Origin: GCA-2717185 sp964386465
GTDB taxonomy: Bacteria; Pseudomonadota; Alphaproteobacteria; UBA8366; GCA-2717185
Assembly: GCA_964386465.1 (NCBI GenBank)
Contig: CAYLTU010000023.1
Coordinates: forward strand, 1 to 33,075
Length of the DNA: 33,075 nucleotides
Reading direction: 5' to 3'
In this document: positions 1-7,832 of the stretch, piece after piece
How positions within the stretch are numbered: position 1 is the stretch's first letter
Layout of the letters: every line of letters begins with the position of its first letter
The notes under the pieces: model-generated
Databases searched by the model: none
What the model saw: only the letters and a program-made list of their open reading frames with translations
Told to the model about the DNA's origin: nothing
Program-made: the position numbers and the translations under genes

Positions 1-442
1 CGCCTATCGGCTCCAGTAATAGCTTCGTGCCAAATTCGCGTGGATAACAGGAGACGCCGCCGAACAACACCGGCACGTTAGGGGCAGCCACTTTTATCAT
101 TTGCGAAACCTTTAAACAAAACCCTCTCGTCCAATCGTTCACGGAGAACGCGATTAGGGAATAGTCTTTTTCGGCAATAATTTTTGCGACAATATCGGAG
201 AAAAATTCCGAGTACCGATCAAACAGTTTGAAAGTGAAACCGTCATTTCTCCAGTCGCCCAGATGCACGACCTCCCAGTACTTCCGTTCCTCAGCGGGAA
301 TGTGGTTATAGAACTCGATATTCAAGTCTCTGACGTCGGCGTTCCAGCCGGCCGCGCGCGCAACTTCCGCGACAACGGCAATCGAGTAGTAGGGAAATGC
401 GACTCCCCAGGAGGGCGCACCAATGACAAGTATATTCTTCAT
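1..442 (-). CDS. Cobalamin-binding radical SAM protein, N-terminal fragment (cut by window edge)
   Basis: The reverse strand from the ATG at 442 reads open to the window edge (147 codons). It begins MKNILVIGAPSWGVAFPYYS and continues with AGWNADVRDLNIEFYNH, then LIAFSVNDWTRGFCLKVSQM and VPVLFGGVSCYPREFG. This is the Rossmann-like B12-binding domain at the front of the large class of cobalamin-dependent radical SAM enzymes: an N-terminal beta strand followed by a small-residue turn, sampling of simultaneous events, and an FGG-x-x-x strand. The CxxxCxxC cluster motif would lie beyond the edge, so the radical SAM half is inferred. These enzymes perform methylations or other radical chemistry; the substrate cannot be told. 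The gene has lower GC than the catabolic genes to its right and is transcribed away from them. The nearest neighbour lies about 190 bp upstream on the same strand with no shared function evident. Confidence 0.7.
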   Translation of the reverse strand, partial: MKNILVIGAPSWGVAFPYYSIAVVAEVARAAGWNADVRDLNIEFYNHIPAEERKYWEVVHLGDWRNDGFTFKLFDRYSEFFSDIVAKIIAEKDYSLIAFSVNDWTRGFCLKVSQMIKVAAPNVPVLFGGVSCYPREFGTKLLLEPIG

Positions 443-634
443 GGTGAAACGACCCGGCCATTCATGGAGTTTGTCAAAATAATATCAAAATGCCGACGCA
501 CGCTGGCTCAATATAGGCCGTTTTAGCATTGAATCTATCGCTATCGGTGCGGTGCGCCGTGACCACGCGATTAACGTTGCAACCAGGCGCTCGCAACCTT
601 CTCGACCAATAATGCTGCGAGGCTACGCCGTTGG

Positions 635-1744
635 CTATTCGCGATATATCGGCGCGTTGAGAACCGTGTCGGGTCCGACGATTCCGCCAGGGCGATCGAT
701 CGTCGCGCGGGAGCCGTGGCGTTCATAGAAGGCGTCCGGCAGCGGCCTGCCGTCCAGCGCCTTCAACCACACTCGCAGCAGGTGTCGCTTGCGGTCCGGG
801 GCGGCGTGATCCACGTAGCCCCGCCGCGTGTGGAAAATGACATGGTTGTTGACGAACTGCATGTCGCCGCGGCTGAAGCCCTGGTCGAAACGCATTTCGC
901 GGGCCAAGGCCTGCGAGAATTCCAACGCCTCTTTCTGCGCCGGGGTCATTTCACCGCATTCCGGAAAACGGTGGGCCGAACCGATATAGGTCGGTTCGAC
1001 GTTGGCGCTGAAATAGCCCTGGTAATAGCTAAATATCGGAATCTTGTAATAGGGCGCCATACCGGGCGGCACCTCGTCACGCCGGTCTCGATAGTAGGGC
1101 TCCGCCAACACCCGCACCAGATCGGGTCGCCGTTTCAGCATCTCGTTATGCAACGCTACCGAGCTGACGATGCTGCTCTCGCCACCCGAGACGGAGGTCT
1201 CCAGACACAGCAATCCGACGATGTCGCAGCAATCGACATGAAACGGGATCTCCTCGCGCGAATAGGGGCCGCGCTGGCTCGTGTTCGACCTGCTTTCGCC
1301 AAGATCCGTGACGTGTCCCAGCACATGACCGCGCTTGTTCTGGGAAAAGACACCGTCGCCGAGATGCCGGCTCACCGCCCAGAACGCAATTGCGGAGCCG
1401 CGCTTGCCGATATCTTCAATCGGAAGCCCGCGGAACAGGACGAACCCACACCCGTAGAGCAGATCCTGGCGCACCTCAGAGAGCTTTTTGCCGAGAGCCG
1501 GTAGGTGGAAATCATCAGCGCCGACGGACATAAGATCGACATCGTCCCGGTCGAACGGCGCGATCGCCGCCAACAGTTCGGCGATCTCCGTATCATCGAA
1601 TTGGTACAGCCAATCCTCGCTGTCGGCCATATCGTCCGCGAGCCAGCCCGCCGGATCGGTTACAGGCTCGAATGGAACCGCCGCCTCGCGCCGGTCGCTG
1701 AAGGGATCTACCGCGTGTTCATCCGTGATGGCCATCGCATCCAC
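635..1744 (-). CDS. TauD/TfdA-family Fe(II)/2-oxoglutarate dioxygenase
   Basis: A 369-residue protein of the taurine dioxygenase superfamily. The expected facial triad is visible: H169-x-D171 in EEIPFHVDCCDIVGLLCLE, a distal His (probably H305 in NNHVIFHTRRGYVDH) and the 2-oxoglutarate-binding Arg in KRHLLRVWLKAL (about R324). The family couples 2-oxoglutarate decarboxylation to hydroxylation of small acids, often releasing sulfite, phenol or an amine. It has an extra N-terminal stretch of about 60 residues rich in Asp, as is usual for the longer TfdA-like members. The start at 1744 overlaps the end of the upstream amidohydrolase gene by 26 nt, so the two are translationally coupled. An alternative ATG three codons in (1735) cannot be excluded. 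Substrate unknown; given the neighbours, a carboxylated aromatic or similar organic acid is plausible. Confidence 0.88.
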   Translation of the reverse strand: MDAMAITDEHAVDPFSDRREAAVPFEPVTDPAGWLADDMADSEDWLYQFDDTEIAELLAAIAPFDRDDVDLMSVGADDFHLPALGKKLSEVRQDLLYGCGFVLFRGLPIEDIGKRGSAIAFWAVSRHLGDGVFSQNKRGHVLGHVTDLGESRSNTSQRGPYSREEIPFHVDCCDIVGLLCLETSVSGGESSIVSSVALHNEMLKRRPDLVRVLAEPYYRDRRDEVPPGMAPYYKIPIFSYYQGYFSANVEPTYIGSAHRFPECGEMTPAQKEALEFSQALAREMRFDQGFSRGDMQFVNNHVIFHTRRGYVDHAAPDRKRHLLRVWLKALDGRPLPDAFYERHGSRATIDRPGGIVGPDTVLNAPIYRE

Positions 1745-2723
1745 CGTTCAGTTGAAACAGCTTCGCCGCCGTGCCGCCGAGGATAGCACTGGTGTCGATT
1801 TCGCTGAAAGCCGCGTCACGCACAATGTCGCAAGGCGCCATATCGCCGATCGGAAACGGATAGTCGGAGCCCATCATCAGCTGCCCCGCGCCGGTCTTGC
1901 CGCAGACGAATTTCAGCGCATCGGGATCGAGCAGCACCGTGTCGTGATAGAGCCGCTTGAACCCTTCAACCGGGTCGGCGAACTGGCCCAGATGGATGGC
2001 CGCGTTGTGCCGCAACCGCCCCAGCATGAAGGGCAGGGCACCGCCGCCATGCGACAGCACCACCTTCATACCCGGATACTTCAGGAAATGACCGGAGAAC
2101 AGCAGGCGCGCCACCGCGGTCGTCGTATCCAGCCCGCGCCCGACCGCATTGATCATGGCGAAATCCGCCAGGCGCGGGTCGCCGCAGCCGAACATCGGGT
2201 GAATGTAGAGGACCGCTTCGAGTTCCGACGCCGCCGCCCAGAACGGATCGAGCATCGGGTCGTCGAGATTGCCGGAACCGCCATGCGGCTGCGTGCCGAT
2301 CATCGCACCCTTGTGTCCCGCCTCGATCAGCTCGCGCAGTACTTCCGCCGCCAGTTTGCCGTCTTGCAACGGCACGCTGCCAAGCGGCGCCAGGAACGGG
2401 TTGGCGTCGGTCTCCTCCTTGAGATGCTCGTTCAGGAATCGGCTCCAGGCCGCGCCTTCCTCCGGCGGCAATTCGTAGCCGAACGCGTCGAGCCAACCGC
2501 CCGTGACCTGCATATCGATCTTGTTCTCGGTCATCCAGGCATGCCGGCCTTCCGCCTCGCGCAGCTTCGGGTTGACCGGCCGGGTCAGCGGGCCGCCGGC
2601 GAAACCGAGTTTGAAGGTATCGCCTTCGTGCAGGAGTTCCACATTCGGAAATGTCGCCCGGCCGCTCGCCAACGCGTCGAGCATCTTCTGCGGAACGAAA
2701 TGCGCGTGGACGTCGACGATCAC
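1719..2723 (-). CDS. ACMSD-type amidohydrolase / decarboxylase
   Basis: An amidohydrolase-2 (ACMSD superfamily) protein of 334 residues. Metal ligands are visible in order: the HxH motif in VIVDVHAHF at the very N-terminus, His in AVLYIHPMFG, His in VVLSHGGGALPF and Asp in MMGSDYPFP. Family members are non-oxidative decarboxylases (2-amino-3-carboxymuconate semialdehyde, gamma-resorcylate, isoorotate) or hydrolases. The open frame continues upstream to 2789. The GTG at 2723 is preferred because a GGAGG sits 7 nt before it and because the family begins with xIIDVHAHF. This is the first gene of a two-gene minus-strand operon with the dioxygenase. It diverges from the luciferase-like gene at 2829 across about 105 bp. 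A decarboxylase beside a second decarboxylase-like gene (4312) suggests processing of an aromatic or heterocyclic carboxylic acid. Confidence 0.85.
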   Translation of the reverse strand: MIVDVHAHFVPQKMLDALASGRATFPNVELLHEGDTFKLGFAGGPLTRPVNPKLREAEGRHAWMTENKIDMQVTGGWLDAFGYELPPEEGAAWSRFLNEHLKEETDANPFLAPLGSVPLQDGKLAAEVLRELIEAGHKGAMIGTQPHGGSGNLDDPMLDPFWAAASELEAVLYIHPMFGCGDPRLADFAMINAVGRGLDTTTAVARLLFSGHFLKYPGMKVVLSHGGGALPFMLGRLRHNAAIHLGQFADPVEGFKRLYHDTVLLDPDALKFVCGKTGAGQLMMGSDYPFPIGDMAPCDIVRDAAFSEIDTSAILGGTAAKLFQLNGGCDGHHG

Positions 2724-2828
2724 AGCGCGGCCTCCCCTATTTGCTTGCTGCGTCGGCACGTTATCGATTGACGCGATAGCGGACAACACGCTTCAGTACG
2801 GGAAGCATTTCAAGGGGAGACAATCATC

Positions 2829-3656
2829 ATGCATGTCGGCATCGCCATGTTCGCCACCGATTACTCCATGCCGCCGGCCGAACTGGCAGTGGCGTTGGAG
2901 GAGCGCGGCTTTGAGTCCTACTGGTTCCCGGAGCACAGCCATATTCCGCTTTCGCGCGACTCCGACTACCCGAGAGGCGGCGAGCTGCCGAAGAAATATT
3001 ACGACGTAATGGATCCTTTCGTGGTGATGGGCGCGGCGGCGGCCGTCACCACGAAATTGAAGATCGCGACCGGCATCTGCCTCGTCCCGCAGCGCGACAC
3101 GATCCAGACGGCCAAATCGGTTTCCTCGATCGACCAGATCTCGAACGGCCGCTTCCTGTTCGGAATCGGTTCGGGCTGGAATGCGGACGAGATGAAAAAT
3201 CACGGTACTGCCTTCAAGACGCGCAATGCGAAGATGGGCGAACAGATCGCCGCGATGCAAAGTATCTGGACCGAAACGAAACCGGAATATCACGGCGAGT
3301 TCGTCGATTTCGATCCGATGATGACCTGGCCCAAGCCGGTCCAGAACCCGCACCCGCCGGTCATCGTCGGCGGCGGCATCCCCTGGGCGGCGCGGCGCGC
3401 GCTCGAATATGGCGACGGCTGGCTGCCGCACGCGCATCGGCCGACCTACAAGCTGCTCGACCGGCTGCCGGAGTTCCGCGAGATGGAAAAAGCGGCGGAC
3501 CGTTCCGTGCCGATCTCGGCCTTCGGTGTGGAGCATGATCCGGATGAATGGGCGGCCTACGAGGACGCCGGAATCGAACGGATCGTCCTCAGCATGGACT
3601 CCGAACAGGCCGATGCGGTGCTGCCCCGGTTGGACGCATGGGCAAAGCGTCTATAA
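2829..3656 (+). CDS. LLM-class (luciferase-like) F420/FMN-dependent oxidoreductase
   Basis: A 275-residue TIM-barrel flavin enzyme of the bacterial luciferase superfamily. It resembles the TIGR03619-like group usually annotated as F420-dependent. Typical landmarks: MHVGIAMFATDYSMPPAELA at the N-terminus, ESYWFPEHSHIP, IATGICLVPQRDTIQTAKSV, GRFLFGIGSGWNADEM and HPPVIVGGGIPWAARRALEY. These enzymes are monooxygenases or hydride-transfer oxidoreductases acting on small organic substrates; F420 versus FMN use cannot be decided here. The start has a strong AGGGGAG upstream. It leads a plus-strand run of three closely spaced genes (34 and 9 nt gaps) with the DsbA-fold isomerase and the dihydroxyphthalate decarboxylase-like gene, so one transcript is likely. 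Confidence 0.9.
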   Translation: MHVGIAMFATDYSMPPAELAVALEERGFESYWFPEHSHIPLSRDSDYPRGGELPKKYYDVMDPFVVMGAAAAVTTKLKIATGICLVPQRDTIQTAKSVSSIDQISNGRFLFGIGSGWNADEMKNHGTAFKTRNAKMGEQIAAMQSIWTETKPEYHGEFVDFDPMMTWPKPVQNPHPPVIVGGGIPWAARRALEYGDGWLPHAHRPTYKLLDRLPEFREMEKAADRSVPISAFGVEHDPDEWAAYEDAGIERIVLSMDSEQADAVLPRLDAWAKRL

Positions 3657-3690
3657 TCGCCGCAACTCACATCCACAGGGAATCATAGAC

Positions 3691-4302
3691 ATGGCCACCA
3701 TCGAGTTCTTCTTCGACTATTCCAGCCCCTGGACCTTCTACGCCTTCGACCGGGTCGAGAATTTCTGCGCAAAAAACGATGCGGAGCTGGTCTGGAAGCC
3801 GTTCCTCGTCGGCGGCGTCTTCAACAAGGTCAACCCCAGCGTCTATCTGCGCCGCGAAAACCCAGTGCCGCCGAAAGACGCCTACTATCAAAAGGACATG
3901 GCCGATTGGGCGCGCTTCCAGGGGATCAAGATGATCAAGCCCAGCATCTTCCCCCTGAATAGCGTCAAGGCCCTGCGCGGCGCATTCGTCGCGATAGAGG
4001 AAGGCACAATTTCCGCCTATTCGCGCGCCTGTTTCGAGGCCTATTGGTGCCACGACAAGGATTTGTCGCAGGAAGACGTGCTGCGCGAAATCGTCGGCGG
4101 CGTCGGCATGGACGCCGACAATTTCTTCGCGCAGATCGGCGACGACCGGATCAAGCGCAAGCTGTTCGAGACCACCGACGAGATCATCGAGCGTGGCGGT
4201 TTCGGCTCGCCGACCTTCTTCCTGGACAAGTCCGACATGTATTTCGGCAACGACCGGCTGGAGCTGATGCAGGCGGCGATCGACCGCGGCAAAGCGGCCT
4301 AG
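3691..4302 (+). CDS. 2-hydroxychromene-2-carboxylate isomerase-like DsbA-family protein
   Basis: A 203-residue thioredoxin-fold protein of the HCCA isomerase / kappa-GST group. The N-terminus MATIEFFFDYSSPWTFYAFD matches the family strand-loop in which a Ser replaces the DsbA Cys-x-x-Cys. The helical insertion and the cis-Pro segment GGFGSPTFFLDKSDMYFGND are present near the C-terminus. HCCA isomerases use glutathione to isomerise ring-fission products in naphthalene-type degradation, and related proteins act on other aromatic intermediates. The longer open frame from 3409 is an out-of-gene extension; the ATG at 3691 fits the family. It lies 34 nt after the luciferase-like gene and 9 nt before the decarboxylase-like gene, supporting a shared aromatic catabolic role. 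Confidence 0.88.
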   Translation: MATIEFFFDYSSPWTFYAFDRVENFCAKNDAELVWKPFLVGGVFNKVNPSVYLRRENPVPPKDAYYQKDMADWARFQGIKMIKPSIFPLNSVKALRGAFVAIEEGTISAYSRACFEAYWCHDKDLSQEDVLREIVGGVGMDADNFFAQIGDDRIKRKLFETTDEIIERGGFGSPTFFLDKSDMYFGNDRLELMQAAIDRGKAA

Positions 4303-4311
4303 CGGCCGAAG

Positions 4312-5292
4312 ATGGCTAAACTGACAGTCAGCCTGGCGGGGGTCGCCTACGACCGGACCCGCGCGATTTTCGACGGCAGCGTCCCCATTGCAGGCTGCGA
4401 GGTCATAGCGCACCCGATGACGCCGGAAGAGGCGTTTACACGCGCCTTGAGCCATCAGGAATTCGACGTCACCGAATTGTCGATGTCCAACTACATGACC
4501 CTCACCTCGCGCGGCGAGAACCCGTATGTTGCGGTACCGGCCTTCGTCTCGCGCATGTTCCGCCATTCCGGTATCTACATCCGTACCGACAAGGGGATCG
4601 ACCGGCCCGAAGATTTGCAGGGCAAGACGATCGGCGTGCCGGAATACCCGATGACGGCGGCGCTCTGGATTCGCGGTATCCTGCAGGACGAGTACGGCGT
4701 CGCGGCTAGCGACATCCATTGGCGCAACGGCGGCCAGGAAGTGCCTCTGACCAAGCCGCGGATTGCGATCGAGCTGCCGCCGTCGATCGATCTGCAACCG
4801 ATCCCGGGCGACGCGACCCTGAACGGTATGCTCGACGGCGGCGAATTGGACGGCATGATGTCGGCCCGGGCCCCTTCCTGCCTGGAGACGAACGACAAGG
4901 TCGTGCGGCTGTTCCCGAACTACCGCGCCAACGAGGAGGCCTATTTCGCCAAGACCGGCATGTTTCCGATCATGCATCTGGTCGCCATCCGGCGCAGCCT
5001 CGTCGAGCAGCACCCCTGGTTGCCGACGCATGTCTACCGCGCCTATCTGGAGGCCAAGGCGATTTGCTACGAGCGTCTTGGCGAAGTCGGCCATTTGCAC
5101 ACCACCCTGCCCTGGCCGGTCGATGAGTTCGCTAAGGCGCGGGAACTGATGGGCGACGATTTCTGGCCCTACGGCATGGCGGACAACGCGAAGGAAATCG
5201 AGGCAATGACACGATACGCCTTCGAGCAGGGAATGACGGACCGCAAGCTGGCGCCGGAAGAGCTATTCGTCCCGTCGGTCTTGAACTTGTAG
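4312..5292 (+). CDS. 4,5-dihydroxyphthalate decarboxylase-like protein
   Basis: A 326-residue protein matching the family annotated as 4,5-dihydroxyphthalate decarboxylase, which has a periplasmic-binding-protein-like fold without a signal peptide. Recognisable segments are FDVTELSMSNYMTLTSRGEN, PVAF-type VAVPAFVSRMFRHSGIYIR, DLQGKTIGVPEYPMTAALWI, GELDGMMSARAP and MFPIMHLVAIRRSLVEQHPW. The best known members remove a carboxylate from 4,5-dihydroxyphthalate to give protocatechuate, but many homologues sit in pathways for other substrates. No phthalate dioxygenase subunits are in view, so true phthalate degradation is not supported. It is the third gene of the 2829-5292 run. The Shine-Dalgarno is weak, so coupling to the preceding gene (9 nt away) is likely. 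Confidence 0.83.
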   Translation: MAKLTVSLAGVAYDRTRAIFDGSVPIAGCEVIAHPMTPEEAFTRALSHQEFDVTELSMSNYMTLTSRGENPYVAVPAFVSRMFRHSGIYIRTDKGIDRPEDLQGKTIGVPEYPMTAALWIRGILQDEYGVAASDIHWRNGGQEVPLTKPRIAIELPPSIDLQPIPGDATLNGMLDGGELDGMMSARAPSCLETNDKVVRLFPNYRANEEAYFAKTGMFPIMHLVAIRRSLVEQHPWLPTHVYRAYLEAKAICYERLGEVGHLHTTLPWPVDEFAKARELMGDDFWPYGMADNAKEIEAMTRYAFEQGMTDRKLAPEELFVPSVLNL

Positions 5293-5733
5293 ATATTGCA
5301 GTTGCTTCGTATCCGTCCGGTCTTGGTGCCTTAAAACAGCGTGCGAATGAGGTTTCGTGTCCGCTTCGTGTAGGGCCTCCGGCGACCATATGAGAGTCAT
5401 ACGGCCTTTGGCGTTGGGAGGATCGGACGAAAAACGCCGGAAAACCGACATCTACGGGCCGATGTCGGTGTTTGAGGGAGCAGCGGAAGCCAAATCGAAA
5501 CGTCGCGACAGCAGCTCCTAGCCACGAACAGACTCTTGCACTGCAGCATTTTTAGAGCACCCGACCTTTAAAAGTTCGTGTAGCAGCGTATTAGCTTCCT
5601 CCAAATTGAGCGTATCGCCGCCGCGCATAGATTTACCGAACAAGCACCGCTACACTTCCTGCAGGGTGGAGGGCACTCAACGCAGGCTGGCGGCAATTGC
5701 GTCTGCTGGTGTTGTTGATAAGGGAGGAGAGGA
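5293..5733. other. Gene-poor intergenic stretch, AT-richer
   Basis: About 440 bp without a recognisable gene between the decarboxylase-like gene and the sulfotransferase. It holds an imperfectly placed hairpin (5444-5469). On the minus strand there is a 36-codon open frame at 5518-5628 (starts MRGGDTLNLEEANTLL) that resembles nothing recognised and has no convincing ribosome site. Base composition drops from here to about 8320 compared with the flanking catabolic genes, consistent with a separately acquired segment. The sulfotransferase promoter must lie in the right half; no clear consensus was seen. Confidence 0.5.
5444..5469. terminator. Possible hairpin terminator after the 2829-5292 gene run
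   Basis: A 9-bp perfect stem (ACCGACATC / GATGTCGGT) with an 8-nt loop. It lacks a proper U-run on the plus strand (TGTTTGA follows) and has only about three or four T residues on the minus strand. It is 150 nt beyond the stop of the last gene, so terminator function is only a suggestion. Confidence 0.3.
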
Positions 5734-6627
5734 ATGACCGAGGAATTGCCTCGTCGAGAGACCCATTATTTTACCAATGTTTCCGATTCCGCGCGGTGGG
5801 ATCATTTTGCGGGCCGTGACACCGATATTTTTCTCTGTACGCCCCCCAAGGCCGGCACCACTTGGACCCAGACCTTGTGCTGCCTGTTGCTGTTCGGCTG
5901 GCGTGAATTCGACATTAGGCCCTCCGACATCTCGCCCTGGTACGATGCCACCTTCGAGCCTGTTGTCGAGGTGATAAATGCGTTGATCGAAGCGCAGGAT
6001 CATCGCCGTCTCCTTAAGACCCATACGGCCCTGGATGGCATTCCTTACAGTTCCCAAAGGACATTCGTGACCGTGTACCGCGATCCGCGCGATGTGTACT
6101 TTTCCGCGCTCAATCATAAGGACAATGTCACACTCAACGATTTTTCGATCAGTCCGGAGGACGATATATCCGCGCCATTCAAGGAATGGGTGCAAGCGCC
6201 GGCCGGCAATGGTGGCCCTGCCAGCGGCTCACTGGAGCGGTTCATCGTTCACTTCAAGAGCTTCAAACGGTTCAGCCATTTGGCGAACCTTCACTATTTC
6301 CATTATTCGGACATGAAACGGGATCTGCCCGCCGCAATTGCCGGGCTGGCCGGCGTGCTCGGGATCGAAGTCACCCAAGACGATATCGCGCAAATGTCCC
6401 GCATCACCGATTTTCAAAACATGCGTAAGAACGCCGCCCAATTCGCACCCGACGCCAAGGCTGACATGTGGAAGAGCAACGAACAATTCTTCAACAAGGG
6501 TACCGGCGGCCAATGGCGCGATACCCTGAGCACCGAAGACTTGGCCTTGTACGACGAACGCATGAGCGACTTGTTGCCGGTCGAAGACATCGCCTGGCTG
6601 CATCACGGCGCAATTCAACAAACGTGA
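5734..6627 (+). CDS. PAPS-dependent sulfotransferase
   Basis: A 297-residue sulfotransferase of the cytosolic SULT type. The 5'-phosphosulfate loop is PPKAGTTWTQTL (residues 37-48). The catalytic His is in LLKTHTALDGIPY (H97). The 3'-phosphate-binding segment is VYRDPRDVYFSALNH (114-128). The C-terminal cofactor loop appears as FNKGTGGQWRDTLS. These enzymes transfer sulfate from PAPS to hydroxyls or amines of small molecules; the acceptor is unknown. The start is supported by GGGAGGAGAGGA directly before the ATG. The gene stands alone in the AT-richer segment, with codon use unlike the catabolic genes on either side, suggesting transfer. No APS kinase or sulfate-activation gene is nearby. Confidence 0.92.
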   Translation: MTEELPRRETHYFTNVSDSARWDHFAGRDTDIFLCTPPKAGTTWTQTLCCLLLFGWREFDIRPSDISPWYDATFEPVVEVINALIEAQDHRRLLKTHTALDGIPYSSQRTFVTVYRDPRDVYFSALNHKDNVTLNDFSISPEDDISAPFKEWVQAPAGNGGPASGSLERFIVHFKSFKRFSHLANLHYFHYSDMKRDLPAAIAGLAGVLGIEVTQDDIAQMSRITDFQNMRKNAAQFAPDAKADMWKSNEQFFNKGTGGQWRDTLSTEDLALYDERMSDLLPVEDIAWLHHGAIQQT

Positions 6628-7140
6628 TTACTTTATCACCCGCCGATACAGAACGCTTGCCACGTCGACTTGGGGGCATACCTGGTCCTGGCGGCGATGC
6701 CTCCGGCACATCTAAACCTGGGAAAACTCGGACGTAAAACTGCTGAAAGCCGAGATTGTCGCACGCATGTCGGTTGTTGGGGGATCTGCGGAAGTCGATT
6801 GGGATCGGCGCGACAGCCGCCTGTAGCCATAAAGCGACATGCCAACGCTCGCGTCATCGCGCATCTGCCGCGAGCCTCGGCAAGCAAGACATCGAAATCC
6901 GCCCAGGGTTCATCGAGGAAATCGATGGTCATGTGACACACCGGGGATGTCGGATTTCTTTACGCAATATTGGCAAGCATAAAATGGCACAAAATAAACG
7001 GTAACCAATTGATTTAAAGGAAACAAATTTGGAATAAAATTGAATGGCACGCGTTTAGCGCTACTTTAGCGACGGAATTCTTTACACATGCGCACAACAG
7101 CGATATGAGAATTTACGTTAAGATTATGGAATCATGTAAT
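6628..7140. other. Intergenic stretch without a recognised gene
   Basis: About 500 bp between the sulfotransferase and the PEP-CTERM promoter. Short open frames exist on both strands (for example 6636-6941 minus), but none shows family motifs or a ribosome site. The right part (6960-7140) is strongly AT-rich and looks regulatory. A degenerate sigma-54-like sequence, TGGCACG-N4-TAGC, lies at 7045-7059, about 106 bp upstream of the consensus promoter. Confidence 0.45.
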
Positions 7141-7150
7141 ACTTCGAATT

Positions 7151-7165
7151 TGGCACGTTTCTTGC
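7151..7165 (+). promoter_or_regulatory. Sigma-54 (RpoN) -24/-12 promoter of the PEP-CTERM gene
   Basis: TGGCACG-N4-TTGC matches the RpoN consensus exactly, with the GG and GC dinucleotides 12 nt apart. A transcript would start near 7177, about 29 nt before the ATG at 7206, leaving room for the GGAGG ribosome site. PEP-CTERM genes in other bacteria are known to be controlled by the PrsK/PrsR two-component system, in which PrsR is a sigma-54 activator, so the placement fits the family's biology. Confidence 0.78.
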
Positions 7166-7205
7166 GGTAATCAAAGTTCAGACGATCATTTAGTTGGAGG
7201 GGTCG

Positions 7206-7832
7206 ATGCAGCCCAATAGAAAGCTATCCGCAATCTGTTCATTTTCACTGGCAGCAGCCGGTATTCTTGGACTGGTATTTCTGACCACTTCAGCTAAGGC
7301 CACTGTCATCGGCTTTAATGCCCTCGACACGTCGGCGGGCTCCGTAGCGGTAACGAACCAGTTCGCTGGGCTGGGTGTAACCTTTTCTGATCTTATTGTG
7401 GTAGATGGGACCCCCTTCTTTTCGAGTTCGCCAAACAGTGGTGTGATTGACGATGGAGCGCCCGCCAGCCTCACGGTCACGGCGACATTCGCGGCCGATG
7501 TAACAGCAATCTCTGCGATATTCTTCGATACAGAGGTTGGTTCGCTCCTTGTCTCTATAGAGGCATTTGATATATCCGACAATTCTCTAGGTACAACAAC
7601 TGTGAATTCGACGGCCGCCAGCGCAGACCCGACATTGGGGACGTTGGTAGGGTTGTCTTCAATTGGTGCGATCCGCAAGGTCACTATGACAACCGATGTC
7701 GATGGCGCCTTATTCGATGATTTCACATTCACGCCCGGTATAAGCGGTTCTGTTCCCGAACCCGGCACGCTAGCGCTGTTTGGCTTCGGCCTCGCCGGGT
7801 TGGTGCTTGCACGGCGTCGCAAGCCTGCCTGA
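7206..7832 (+). CDS. PEP-CTERM sorting-domain protein
   Basis: A 208-residue exported protein. The N-terminus (residues 1-32) has a basic start, a hydrophobic core SFSLAAAGILGLVFL and a likely signal peptidase site after AKA. The middle is a beta-rich, Thr/Ser/Asp-rich domain with no recognised fold, typical of secreted PEP-CTERM substrates. Residues 183-208 carry the tripartite sorting signal: VPEPGTLALFGFG, a hydrophobic helix and RRRKPA. An exosortase would recognise PEP and process or anchor the protein during export, usually linked to exopolysaccharide or biofilm matrix. The open frame extends to a TTG at 7194, but that lies inside the ribosome site; the ATG at 7206 with GGAGG 5 nt upstream is preferred. 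It is monocistronic with its own sigma-54 promoter. Confidence 0.9.
   Translation: MQPNRKLSAICSFSLAAAGILGLVFLTTSAKATVIGFNALDTSAGSVAVTNQFAGLGVTFSDLIVVDGTPFFSSSPNSGVIDDGAPASLTVTATFAADVTAISAIFFDTEVGSLLVSIEAFDISDNSLGTTTVNSTAASADPTLGTLVGLSSIGAIRKVTMTTDVDGALFDDFTFTPGISGSVPEPGTLALFGFGLAGLVLARRRKPA

Noticed and set aside
3667..5100. 477-codon minus-strand frame opposite the isomerase and decarboxylase genes
   Set aside because: Antisense shadow; it spans two real plus-strand genes and shows no recognisable domain.
5518..5628. Small minus-strand gene of 36 codons
   Set aside because: No convincing ribosome site, no recognised family and no conserved neighbour; left as a note in the intergenic entry.
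6636..6941. Possible pseudogene or transposase remnant in the AT-richer segment
   Set aside because: Frames on both strands were read and none gave a transposase or integrase motif.
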